The notes under the pieces: generated by a model | What the model saw: only the letters and a program-made list of their open reading frames with translations | What the model was told of the DNA's origin: nothing | Database searches by the model: none | Made by a program: the position numbers and the translations under genes | DNA from: Chromera velia | Taxonomy: Eukaryota; Sar; Chromeraceae | NCBI GenBank assembly: GCA_018398765.1 | Contig: JAHBMJ010000867.1 | Span: 1 to 30,000 of the forward strand | Direction of reading: 5' to 3' | Length of the DNA: 30,000 nucleotides | Part shown: one piece after another, positions 11,014 to 22,042 of the stretch | Numbering within the stretch: the stretch's first letter is position 1 | How the letters are laid out: every line of letters begins with the position of its first letter

Positions 11014-14000
11014 TCTCTCTCTCTCGGAGTCGGATGTCTCTTTTCAGATTTCTTCCTTTTCTTTATCGACTTTCTCTAAATGCACAAGGAGACACCGAGA
11101 AAGCAGTAAAGAGGTGTAGGAGAAAAAACAGAGGTAAATTCTCTCTCTCTCTCTCTCACACGCACACACACACACAAACACACAGAGGCAGAGAGCGCTT
11201 CAATTTCAAATTCCCTCTTTTTTCCTGCCTGCAGTCCTGTGGCCGAGAGCGTGACCGTCTGGAGTCCTCTCTGGATTCTCTGAAGAAGGAGAAGACCCGC
11301 CTGGAGGCCGAGGGGGAGGCAGAGAGAAGCGGGTCCTCTGCGGTTACCCTCCGACTGGTGGCAGAGAAGGAGGAGGCCTTGCGGAAGGCAGCAGAGGAGA
11401 AGACCCTGAGGACACACCTGGAGGCAGAGATGGTCTCCATACAGTCGGCTCGCATGGCAGACAGAATTGAGCTGGAAAGAATGGTAAGTCGCTTCCGTTG
11501 TCTCCAACAACTGACAGATACAAGACAGTGCTTCACTGTGTGGAGTGTGGTTGAATGACTGAATGGAAGGAAGAGCGAGTGCTTGACGGACTGAGTGACC
11601 ATTCTTCATGGGCATTCTTCGACCCTCCTGTCAGTGCGAAAATTGGCCGGGGGGCTTTGAAACACCAATTGGAAAGAAATTAATCATGGGGACGATGTAT
11701 TTTCATTGATCTAGATTGTCCTCTGTTCCTCTCTCTGTCTCAATGTGTCTCTCTCCATGCAGCACGAGACTCTTGGGGCCATTCAAGAGACCCTTGCCCA
11801 GGAGACGACTCAGAGACAAATGAGGGTCAGTCTGTCGGTCTGTCTGCTTATCCGTTGTCTGTTTGCTTGCCTGTTTGAGTGTCTATCCAGAGGGAGATAG
11901 TTGTCGTTAGTCTGTGTACACTTCTCTGATCAACTCACAGAAGATATTGTACTCGTGTTCCTCTATTTTGTGAGCTCTGACAATTTTCTCTCCTGTTTCC
12001 TTGACGAAGACGGTTGGCATCCACAGACATTGACGCAGACGGAGCAGCTGTCTTCCTTTGCGTTCCGGAGCTTTCCTTCGTTGTTCTCTCCACTTAGAGA
12101 GAAAGGAAGAGAACTTAACAGGAAAAGGGAAAGAGAGAACGATTTAGTCCGTGTTTTCTGTCTTTCTTTCTTTTATCCATTTACGCCCCCTCTCTGTGTT
12201 TTTCCTCACTCCGCCTTATGTGCAGGTCCAGGAAAGAATTGTGTGGAAGCAGGAGACGGCCAGTCTCCACAGACGCCTCTCTGCCCTCAAGAAGGCCAAC
12301 GCACACCTGGCCAAACACTTCTCCTTAATGGCGGGGAAGCAGAGGGAGAGCACGGGAGTTCTCGAGAGGCTGCAGGCAAGGGAGAACGAGAGGTTGCAGG
12401 AGGACGCAGAGAGGGAGGAGGAGGAGGCTGCTTATGCCACGCTTGCCGCCTGCTTTGCCCGAAAAGGGCAGCCTCAGTCAAAGTCGGGAAACCTCCCCCC
12501 TGCCTCGGGGCAGCCGCGACACGGCGCCACCTCGTCTCCTTGTCTGGCGATGCAGACTGCCCTTGAAGGAGAAGGAGTTCCAGAAGAAGGGGGGGGGCAG
12601 GAGGAGGACGTGCAAGAATTGAGAGAACGACTCGAAGAGGCCACACAACGGTACGTGGGTGGATGCACGACACTGTGGAGACTTGTGTATACAAGAGAGA
12701 GGCATCTTCTGTGTTGCCTTTTCCGAAAGTCAATTATGGTCCCCGTCCCTGAATTCATTTTTTCTCCTTGTCCCTCTATCATCTGCATGGATCTGATATG
12801 CCTTGCTTCCTGTCGGCTAGTTCTTTCTCTTCTCCCCGAAACTGGGCCCCGAGCTAGCTCGTGTACTTGTCGTGGTTTCCCTCTTTGACCTCTTTTTATT
12901 TCTTCCCACGGGGAAAACGGACGAAGAAGCAAGATCGCACAAAAGAGAAATCTGTCTTAACTCTCTTTTCTCTTCATTCTCGTGTCCTCCCCCCCCCCCT
13001 GTGCATGCATGCGCAGTATGGAGGCCCTGAAGCAGATGTACAGCAGTTGGAGAATTGCCGTTTTGAAGAACCAGGTTGGTCTTTCGGTCTCTCTATGGAA
13101 TTAAGGGATATTTTGTCCTGTCTTGCGCTTTCGCCCGCCTTGCTGTCTGCACATTTGCCCGTCGGGGTTCAGGTGCCCAGAAATGGATCGCACCGAGCAG
13201 CCGTCCGTGATTCAATGCCACTGCACGCACACTGTCCTATCATTGTTTTCCGTATTCTCCTACCGTTTCTTCTCTCTCTCTCTCTGCAGGCCAACGGAAC
13301 CTCCTCTTCCCAGGTTGCCCCCCCCCACCTGGAGGCCCTCTCTCTGGAGACAGTCAGACCCCCGTCTTCTCCATCACATACCATGTCAAGATCTCCATCC
13401 CCGTCCCCTCCCCTTGTCAGGCAGATTCCCATTCCCTCTCAACAGGCTTACGCGTCTTCCTCACTCTATCCCTCTCCTCATCCACAAGCAGGACCACACG
13501 CCACCCCCCAAATTCCACAGAGACCAGCCGCAAGTGGCCCTGATCTCTCCCCCCTCGCACCCTCCACCGTGCTCGTGCCAACAGACCCTGCAGGATCCCC
13601 GCCCTACCGTGATATCGCCGCACTCAGGGCTGCATACATGGCGGCAGCCTCAGGGCATCATCCAGCTGGAAGAAACATGAACCCGGAGGTCTCTCCCGCC
13701 ACTACATGGGCAGACGAGAGCAGAAGACTGGGGGGGCATCACCAGCGAGTGTTCCCTCACCCAGGGGCTCCCCATTTCGTCGGAGGATCTCTGCCAGTTC
13801 CTCCCGGAATGACTCTAGGAGAGATGATGTACAGGCCCATTCAAGGTCCTCTTGTAGAGGGGCGGCAGGGTCTACCGTCAAATTTTCAATTCGGGGGGGC
13901 TCCGCACAGACTTGAGGCTGGAGAGGTGGAGATGATGAGGGACCGTGGGGAAGGGACGACGATGAGGATGCGGAGGGTGATGACTGCAGACATCGCCCTT

Positions 14001-15485
14001 CAGGTCGCAGCAGCAGTCCCGGAACTTCCCCCTGAGTCCTCCTACGTGCATCTTCCTGTTGAACAAGTTGCGGTCAGTGGGAAAGGATTTTGAAAGTGGC
14101 CGCTTGATATTGGTGATGCGTCTCTTGACTGTCATGATATATCTGTGGGGATTTCCGAAGCATCCTCCAGTCACTTTCGTCCATTTGTTCATTCCATATT
14201 GAGCAGCACACTGACTCGTTCGCGAATCAATCGATGGGTCGAAATTTTCACTTGTCCCCCATTGAAACACTTCAGCTCACACGAAATTATTCACAGATCG
14301 CCCATTCAGATGAATTGAATTGCCCGCAACCCCCATTCTTTATCTATCCTTTCAATCTTCCTTTTCCCTTTCGCTCTAACCCTCTGTCTATGAATTTTGC
14401 TTCTCCCTCAACACGCATGCACGGGTCTATCTTTTTTCTGCATGTGTCGGCAAATGCATGCAGGCGCTGTGGATTCTGTGGAAGTCCAAACTGGAGCTCG
14501 TGCACGATCTGGTCAGACTCCGACACAGGTCCGATCGGTTCTCCTCTGTCGTGTCCCGCTGCAGCCGGCTGATGGACGACTCTCTATCAGAGAAGGATGC
14601 GGAGCTGCCCTCTGAGACACAGGCACAAGACTCTGAGGGCGCAAATGGCGCAGGGACCGCGTCCTCGTCTGCGGATGCAGTTGCTGCAGGGGCATTGAAG
14701 GAGACGGACATGCGCTTTCGGTTTCTGTTGGGAAGGGTGGCCGAGAGGATGAGCCAGACCGAGCTACAGCTTGCAGCCTCGGTCTTCCTTCTTTCCCATC
14801 CTTTGCAGATGATGGTCAGTGAGTGAGTGAGTGAGTGAGTGAGTGAGGGAGTGAGTGAGTAAGTGAGTGAGTGAGTGAGTGAGTGAGTGAGTGATCTCTG
14901 ATGAGAGGGCCACGCATGTTTTCGCGCTCGGACATTCAACTAATGCATGTGCTCCTGCATGTGCAAACAGCAGAGGGAGACAGAGGAGCCAGTGGAAAGG
15001 GACAGGCAGGCAAACGGTGATAAAGACAAACAGTGAGAGAGGCGCAGGCAGGCTGGCGGGGAGAAAGGAGAATGAGTTGCAAATCAATTAAGTGCATGCA
15101 TGGGGTGTTGATTTATTAACGCCCAGCCTGATTCTGAATGAAATGGCAATAGACTCTGAATGATCGACGAGTCTATGCACAAGTGGTCGCCAGAGGCCGC
15201 TGAGGCATTCGCGTTAGGCATTGGCTCACTCTCCGAGTCCCCTGTGATTTTACTTTCCGCCGCATGTATCGCCCAACGGGTGTGCCTGCCACTGTCTCAC
15301 GTCCTGTGTGTGTGCAGGAACTACGGCGGCTTGTGGAGGAATCCGCAGCAAGTCAGATAACCCCTGTTGCAAGCCGCATGGCTGCGTCTGCATCTCATCT
15401 CCTGGCGGAAAAGGTTTTAGGACCCCGAATGGCCGATGATTCAGAAAGCAGGGGGGGTGGGCCACTGGCAAGAGATGTCCACTGA
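8298..15485 (+). CDS. Nine-exon gene for a large coiled-coil protein (about 1222 aa)
   Basis: Exons inferred from splice sites and frame: 8298-8364, 8938-10442, 11235-11483, 11763-11825, 12226-12650, 13017-13074, 13290-14072, 14464-14814, 15318-15485. All phases agree and the joined frame has no stop before the TGA at 15483. Exon 1 gives MSGVLNETELLDLLGSSPDI, continued by ENFPELNDEELASLLGE, an acidic helical start. Residues 40-430 are Pro/Ser/Glu/Lys-rich and disordered. About 525-700 (exons 3-5) is a coiled coil rich in Glu, Arg, Leu and Gln. About 790-1000 (exon 7) is Pro/Ser-rich. About 1051-1200 is helical again, with ALWILWKSKLELVHDLVRL. I do not recognise the family; centrosomal or ciliary coiled-coil proteins are a comparison to test. 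Function is unknown. The gene is convergent with the sirtuin gene. Alternative splicing or a missed microexon in the 792-bp intron 2 is possible. Confidence 0.75.
10930..11025. repeat. CT dinucleotide tract in intron 2 of gene C
   Basis: A nearly pure CT run with some TTTC interruptions. It produces long Ser/Leu frames that are not genes. A second short CT run followed by CA repeats lies at about 11141-11183, just before the exon 3 acceptor. Confidence 0.9.
14815..14894 (+). repeat. GTGA tandem repeat at the 5' splice site of intron 8
   Basis: Exon 8 of gene C ends at 14814. The intron starts GTCAGT and continues as GAGTGAGTGAGTG for about 20 units to 14894, with single-base variants (GGGA, GTAA). 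Each unit boundary reads GTGAGT, a good 5' splice site. Confidence 0.9.
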
Positions 15486-16976
15486 TTATATTGTAGTGCT
15501 GAACAGCCGTTTTTCATGAAAAAGCTTTGTTTGACTACAGCTTTCAAAGATGGAAGAGAATTGTTTTATTGATAGCTTGAAGGTTATTTGCAGAATGTTA
15601 AAATCGTAGAATTCTATGTGTAAAGTGCTAGGTAAAGTGAATCTTTTACGTGGTTATTTCAAAATTATTCATTGTTAACTAACTGTAACTTCAGTAGTAA
15701 CATTTTTTTTTTAATTTTAATTCATGTTTATCATTTAAAACTGAATTAAATTGAATTAAATTGAGGCAGTTAAATATCCGAGTCATGATCATTAGGTGAT
15801 TTAACTGGTAGCCATCGTACACTGATTGTGAATGGTAATTCAGGTATGCATAGTCTGTTTATGCAACCTGGGCGGCTAGGCCTAGAGGAACGATGAAAAT
15901 GTCACGCCCAGTACCCCCTAAATAATACATAAACCAAATTTGTTACCAGAATTTCTTTAAAGTATTGTTTTCTTCATAAAATGTATAGCATAACGTTTCT
16001 AGTAAATTTTTTAAAGCTAATTAATTCCAGGCTTGCGAAGCAATTGCAAAGCAAAAAGCGCCCATTAACATAAGAATACAGATCGCACAACGCGTTGCAG
16101 GTGCAACCGGGAGGGGCACTTCTGATAATGAGAAAAAAATAAAGGATATGGTGTTGCTGTTATGCACAATTCTATCTAGAAGCGGTTCCAAAGCTATAGT
16201 CGACCATGATGTGATAGGTAGCGCTGGTCGGGAGACTAGCAACCGAAAGGGCCTAGACTCACGCCACCTTGGTCGATCACATCAAGATATTCTGATAAAA
16301 GGGAGATTGACTCACTAGCTCGTCCATCTATACAAAGAAACCATCGCAACACCTAGACTAATCTGAGGTGAGACGTTTGAAGGAATTAATGTATAGAGCA
16401 AGGTCGAGTGTCAGAAGAAGTGAGTGAGAGACCGAGAGGTCGCTCATTAAACCGTGATGCAAGCTTTCAATCAGAAAAGGGAAGCATGATCAGATCCACA
16501 CGAATGCATGCGCACAATTAATTGACGATTTGAAACTGCACTTAGATCTCAAAGGCTGTTGCGCAACATGCGGCCCCGGAAAGTCAAAGTTCACGCGGCC
16601 CGGGAAAGCGGCTGTCGTCGGGGCACCATGAAGCTATCGCCGCCATTATTTCTGGCGTGAATCTCTGTAGCTTTACGAGGATTTCCCTCTCTACAGCGGT
16701 AGCGCACTGAGTCTCGCACTAAACTACCAGAGAAGGAAGCAGTCAAAGAGCTAGGAAAGGTAGGAGAGGAGCTTGTAGCTTTACGCCGACTGTCTCAAGA
16801 AGGTCCATTCTGTCGATAAGGCAAGTTGAGGCGAATCGATCCGATTGGCATGCAGGCTTCCTCATCCCCCCCCCCCATAAATGTGTGCTCTGGGTTATCC
16901 TCAAAGCCTTGCTAGTGGCTTGGGATTTGGCATGCTAAATCTAGGATTTAACCCTCAATCATCATCATCATCATCA
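15486..16976. other. AT-rich intergenic DNA downstream of gene C
   Basis: 15486-16020 is AT-rich with no open frame of note and should contain the 3' end of gene C. 16320-16900 is of mixed composition without a frame worth calling; CTGTAGCTTTACG/CTTGTAGCTTTACG occurs twice about 110 bp apart. An orphan open frame at 16025-16318 is listed separately. Confidence 0.4.
16025..16318 (+). pseudogene. Orphan open frame, possible exon or gene remnant
   Basis: 97 codons are open between two stops, with no ATG near its start but a possible 3' splice site (TTCCAG) at 16025-16030. The translation has an evenly mixed, protein-like composition, with ACEAIAKQKAPINIRIQIAQ, then a GRGTSDNEKKIKDMVLLLC block and SRSGSKAIVDHDVIG. 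A possible donor, GTAGCG, follows the ATAG near 16219. Codon use is AT-rich, unlike genes A to E. I do not recognise the family. It may be a fragment of a mobile element gene or of a decayed exon. Confidence 0.25.
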
Positions 16977-17244
16977 GGCTCCGCACTATATATTACATAA
17001 AAAAAAAAATAAAAGAAGAGAAAAAGTTTTTTTTTAATGGATTTTTTTTTTTTTAATCATGACATTTAATAGACAAACAACTGTTGTTCAAGTGTTGCAA
17101 GAGTGTTGCACGGGGTGTTGTGTTGAAAACCATGCATAGACTTTTCACTGGCAGTTGATATTAAAAAAAAAAAAAATAAAAGATTGCAAACTTTCTTTTT
17201 TTTACTATATTAATTCTTTTTTTTTATTTATGGAGTGCAGAGCC
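16977..17244. mobile_element. MITE-like element with short terminal inverted repeats
   Basis: The left end GGCTCCGCACT and the right end AGTGCAGAGCC are inverted copies with one mismatch; pairing may extend weakly into the following AT-rich bases. The 268-bp interior is AT-rich with long A and T runs and has no open frame. I could not identify a clear target-site duplication; the left flank is an (ATC) run that would hide one. Confidence 0.45.
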
Positions 17245-18636
17245 TAGAATTAATTAAAACACTCATTCTACCTTTTTTTAACAATATAAATTTTTAAGTG
17301 AATTAAGTTACCACAAAGTTACCCTAACACATGCCCTGCTAGCTCTGGCGACAGATAGACATAGCAGGAAGGCCCTAGGGCGGAACATATCAATCAATCA
17401 ATCAATCAATGCTAATTTCATTACTAAACAGATTTAATACCTTTCCCTTTGAGAACTAGTTGGGGAAGTTTCAATGTATTTCAATGTTTAATGATATATT
17501 CAGTGCCTATAGTTAGTAAATGGCGCAGTGTTCCCATTGGCTGACTACCAGCGACAGGTCACTCCACGCAGGCCCCCTTTGCAATGGCCCATGCACACTG
17601 TCACCCGCATGAGCCACTGAGCCAGTAATCTCTTGTCCACGGCCCACCCAAGAGGATCGAGGCACATCGAGTCATGGTTGACCTGAAGCAGGTTTGGAAC
17701 GCCGTCACATGAGAACCGGAAGGGCGCCACGTGTACATAACCATCGTCTTAATTATAACCGGAAACCAGACAACAAATTTGAGGGCTTCGATCGATCAAC
17801 TCTTCTCATGCATACCCTATCCCTACGACGCCCGGGAACTCATTCAGTTGCCATATCATGAAAAGAAAAACAAGGAACGCGGATCCTACTCACGGAAAGT
17901 CTGCTCTGATGAATCGAAAATGAAATGGAACAGCTCACACTTCCAACCACCCCTCCCACAGACGATCAAGCGACTTTACACGCTTCTACATGCACTCAAA
18001 ATCAATCATAAATCAATCTCAATGCGGCTGTTTGCGTGTGAACGACTCTGCTTGAGATCGTCCGTATCAGAGCTGTGCAGTCAGAGAAGAAAGACGATTT
18101 CTGAATCAGATCCAATGTCTACGACGGTTACTCACACGCAATCGACATGCATTTCCCAGACAGACAGGATCATCACTTTCCCCATACTTAGGTTCCCTTT
18201 GTTCATCCTCTTTACTTTCCAATTCCACGTACGAAAAGAAAGCGAAGAGCAAGAAAGAAACAGCAAGAGACAGAATGAGCCAACGACCGAATGTTGATAG
18301 AGGAGGTACGAAAGATGTGCGAGGAGTGGAATGGAGCGCTCCGAACTTGCCTCTACACTTGATTAAGTCAAAGAACCGACTCACATGCAGACAGTATGGC
18401 ATGCAGGCGAAGAAATGTGCACAGGCGGGGCAAAACGAAAGAAAAGATGAAAAGCATGTCCATTTGCCGTGACACGCACTCGAGCTGTCGATCCCTCAAG
18501 GTCTTACAGAATGAACAAACAGAGCTCACCAACAGATATGCACACGCATCCGTCCTTCGCAGACACAGTGACATGCCTACCGTGGAAATGCTTTTAAATT
18601 GATATCACTGTACTACTGATAAGGAAAGAGACCCGT
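17245..18636. other. Intergenic between gene C and gene D, no supported gene
   Basis: 17245-17520 is AT-rich, with an ATCA tetranucleotide run at about 17389-17410. 17521-17740 is a more GC-rich island with a 61-codon minus-strand frame of unknown meaning. 17731-18297 is open on the plus strand for 188 codons, but its composition (Ser, Thr, Arg, Ile) and lack of motif do not support a gene. The 3' end of gene D should lie near 18600. Confidence 0.4.
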
Positions 18637-19560
18637 CTACTGCCCCAAAGACTGGAGAATTCCCTCCAGTGCCTTCTCGGAGGTTGTGGCCAGGCCCACT
18701 CCCTTTTCCCTTAGAGACCTGTGCTCAAATTCACAGTCCTCCTTTGATGGATTCACTCGGATCAGACAGCGACCCTCAGACCCCAGGTGGTCTGCGTTGG
18801 CCCGAATGGACCTGACCACAACCCCGGCTCCAATCTCCAAAACGGCGAGTCTTCTTTTGGAATCGGGAGTTTCAAACTTCTTGAGGAAACGTCGATAGTT
18901 TTCTCTTTGAACTCGTTCACGGGTGTCTTCAAAATTGAAGTCATCAAAAACCAGCACGTTGGGACGAAGGCACTCCCTCTTACAGCGAGGGCAAGAAGGG
19001 ACAAAGTCGTCCTTGGCAAGGTAGGGCAGATAGGGTGTGATTGGAAACAGTTCCTCACAGCAGGGCTCTGAGCACTGGAGGAAGGCCAGACTTCCGTGGA
19101 TCTCAAGGACATTGTCCTCAGACACACCACCAGACTTCAAATGAAGGGAATCACAGTTAGAAGTAACCGCAAAGCACCGGTCCTTTCCGAAGTAATCCAT
19201 CAACTGCTTCAAAAGGGCGTAGTCCCGAGCAGGCATCACATTGGCCCTTGCAACCCTCCACTTCCAATAGTCCCAGGCCTCCTTGGCGGTTTGGCACTTG
19301 AACATGCTGCCCACAGAGAAGTCAAACCAGTCCTTTGCCTCGGGAAGACGGTGCCCACGTTGTGCTTCGTTGTAACCCTCAAGAAAGCGGAGGAACTCAG
19401 GAGTCATCTTGCCGTCTTTGGACCGAAAGACGGAGACCCCAGACATGACTGACATTCCTGCTCCTGTCATCACGATCAGACCTCCTCCTTCTTCCTTGAC
19501 TGCAGCCAGCTTAGCTGCAGCATCCTGAAACAAGGAGCGGAGATCGTCTGATGATTGCAT
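18637..19560 (-). CDS. Sirtuin (SIR2 family NAD-dependent deacylase), bacterial-type clade
   Basis: 307 aa, no intron. Sirtuins remove acyl groups from lysine using NAD+. Visible motifs: GAGMSVMSGVSVFR at residues 33-46 (NAD-binding GAGxSxxSGxxxFR), TSNCDSLH at 133-140 (family TQNxDxLH), catalytic His in HGS at 155-157, and four Cys for zinc (163 and 167 or 168, then 190 and 193). These are followed by RPNVLVFDD, EIGAGVVVRSIRAN and LIRVNPSKED. The pair CSEPCCEELFPITPY and the EIGAG/IRVNP endings resemble a bacterial SIR2 subgroup rather than the eukaryotic SIRT1-7 types. The FGD/FGE position reads FDD. There is no clear targeting peptide. The ATG at 19560 is directly followed by a helix leading into the Rossmann motif, and the length fits the family. 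All motifs needed for activity appear present. Confidence 0.9.
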   Translation of the reverse strand: MQSSDDLRSLFQDAAAKLAAVKEEGGGLIVMTGAGMSVMSGVSVFRSKDGKMTPEFLRFLEGYNEAQRGHRLPEAKDWFDFSVGSMFKCQTAKEAWDYWKWRVARANVMPARDYALLKQLMDYFGKDRCFAVTSNCDSLHLKSGGVSEDNVLEIHGSLAFLQCSEPCCEELFPITPYLPYLAKDDFVPSCPRCKRECLRPNVLVFDDFNFEDTRERVQRENYRRFLKKFETPDSKRRLAVLEIGAGVVVRSIRANADHLGSEGRCLIRVNPSKEDCEFEHRSLREKGVGLATTSEKALEGILQSLGQ

Positions 19561-20363
19561 CAGGCGAAGCAGGCGAAAAAGACACAGATTGATAGGAGTG
19601 GCTAATCGGTGTGGTGTCTAGAGGCCGCCGAACTTAGAGATACGTAGTTGACCAGACACTTGGCTTACCAAAGAATGAAGGCCGATCAGTAATAACGATT
19701 CCTCGACTTCTCTGACTTGCTGGGGGAGGGAATGAATCATCACCAAACGTGACCACCCCGAACCCTCAAGTCAAAACGTGATCAGGAAAAGATAGGAAAA
19801 GAGGATATGCGTACGCCGCGCGCGCGTGTGCCACAAAAGTCAACAGCTATTTTAGTTATAATTGACTGCGCGCATGCAGCGCGCGGCCCCGCGCGGCTCC
19901 GCATGCATGGTCCGCGTCGAGGCCGGCGTGCGTCGATGACGCGCTTTTTGTGCAACACCTTGCATGCATGCAACATGCAGCTAGCTCGATCATTAATTGT
20001 TTCACTTGAAGTACGGCCGGCGACGACTTAGTATATACGTACGTGATGATCGACATCATCGTGATGACGATCTTCGATCGTTCTGATTCCTTCACTGATC
20101 GCCGGAGAGCCTCGTGCTGTCACTCATCGGCTCCGCTCCCCTGGTTTCGACCAATCAAGCAGTGCAGTTTCTGGAACGTTAGACTGTATCTAAAACGCTG
20201 GTTTGCAAAGGTCTAGATCCGCGTAGACGGGCCAACTATTAGTACACGCAGTACGCCAGATACTCAACATCGAGGGGCCCGGAGTTCTGCAGAAGATCTG
20301 AATTTCAGTGTCACAACGTCTGCTTGAGTTCAGGGGTGAAGAGCCCATCAAAGACTCCAGTCG
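19561..20363. promoter_or_regulatory. Shared divergent promoter region of genes D and E
   Basis: Space between two diverging genes. At 19862-19910 there is a GC-rich, palindrome-rich stretch (GCGCGCATGCAGCGCGC and CCGCATGCATGG), and at 19961-19972 there is TGCATGCATGCA. GCATGC is thus present in a cluster at 19872-19972, about 310-410 bp before the sirtuin ATG and 390-490 bp before the proposed gene E start. Further inverted repeats (ACGTACGT, GATGATCGACATCATC) lie at about 20036-20060. Confidence 0.5.
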
Positions 20364-21977
20364 ATGAGAGACGCTCGTCAGTCTGTAAGGGTTTTCTGTC
20401 TGATCGATTTCGGATTCTCTCGTCGTGCAGCTGAGTTTCTTTGCCTGTCAGTGCGGTCTTGATATTCCTTCACGCCATAGGTTTTCCACCTGCTTGCCGA
20501 AAGGCTTGTGCGCTTCTCTGAACTCCTGTTCTTTTACTCTTTCACTGCAAAGGAAACTGTTGTCCCGTGCTCTGTTGTCATGCCTATGTGCGTGCAGACT
20601 ATTTGCCGACGAAGGTTCGGCAGTACATCGAAGAGCACCAGGTGAGCGCATACACAGGTCTCTCAGTGAAGGAGACCCTGTGCGATTGGCAGAGCGTCGA
20701 GGATAGTTATGCGGACGGCATTGGGTAGATGGATACACGGGGCTGTTTCTTTGCATATGTAGAGCGTTTGGTGGCACTCGGGGGAGAAGTTCGTGAAGAA
20801 CAGCAGTAGGTATGCGTTTGACCGGTGCCATACCGCAGAGAGAAAAGCAGACGCGTGGCAACAGAGACCATGTTTCTTGCTCAACCGAGCGGCGGTGTTT
20901 TTTTCGACTTTGAGGATGTTGCGGACTTCTTCTTCCAGACTGCTCCTTTTCCTTTCTTCAATGACTTTTGTCTTCAGCCGACAGGTCGTCCTTTTACTCC
21001 TGCGCAGTCTCTCGGCGCACGAATAGATGGAGATGAAGGAACATGCGCTCACGCACAGAGAATCAGACACAGAGAGAGACAACACGATTCACCCGTCTGC
21101 AGAGGCTGATCCCTCCCTCCCTTCCTCCCTGCCTCTCTCTGCATGCAGTTGAACGAGAGGGTGAATGTGGTATTGAATGAAGTCCTGAAGGCCCTCCCTC
21201 CCGACCCTTGGGGGGCAATTGGAGGGAAGCTCTACGCGCACTCGGACGAGATTCCGGAGTTTGAAGGTCTAGAGTGCGTGTTTGAGGACGAAGACACTCT
21301 GACGGTCGGTCTGTGGGGTCTGTCTGTTCTTCCTTGCTGAGCATATGAGTGGATGCATGCATGTGTGAATTGACACTTGCTGCTCACATCCCATCCTGCA
21401 GGTGAATGTAGTGTTGAACGTCCGTGCCGCGAGGGTCGTGGTGCACTCCCTCAAGCTGCCTCGGTCGGACGTTCGGAGAGCGGAGGCACAGAGCGGAGAG
21501 GGGGGGGGGGAGACGACCCCTGACGACATCAGCAAGGGTGAACTCTCTCAGGAGGCAGCGTTGATCAACGGGTCAGATGGGGCAGGAGGTTGCGACAGAA
21601 AGAGGTGGAGTGGAAATGATTATTTCTCCTTCTGTCCGAAGGACTCCTTTGGAAGCCTCCTCTCTGTCTTTCTTTCTGGGATGATCTTTTTTTGTATTTT
21701 ACTTTCTTTTTCTCTGCCTCTGGCCACATTTTTTGCCCGCACATCAAGAACAAGAAAGAGCTGCAAGAGGTGGAAAGAGAACGAGAGAGACAGAAAGATG
21801 GGAACGCACACATGGGCATGCACAGACGCACGGAAAGAGAGAGAGAGGGTCAGATTGACAGCGAGGCTGTCTGAGCGACCAAAGACAACACAGGGAGATT
21901 CTGCGAAGAAAAGACCAGAGAATGTGTTCCGAAAGAGGGAAAGTGAGGCAGAAAGAGACGGTCCCTCTCTCCCTCTC

Positions 21978-22042
<65 letters not shown>

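Noticed and set aside
10713..11558. 281-codon plus-strand open frame over a CT run
   Set aside because: The frame is mostly Ser/Leu/Phe from the CT microsatellite. Only exon 3 of gene C inside it (11235-11483) is real.
17731..18297. 188-codon plus-strand open frame
   Set aside because: No homology pattern, no coding-like composition, and convergent to gene D in a probable 3' region.
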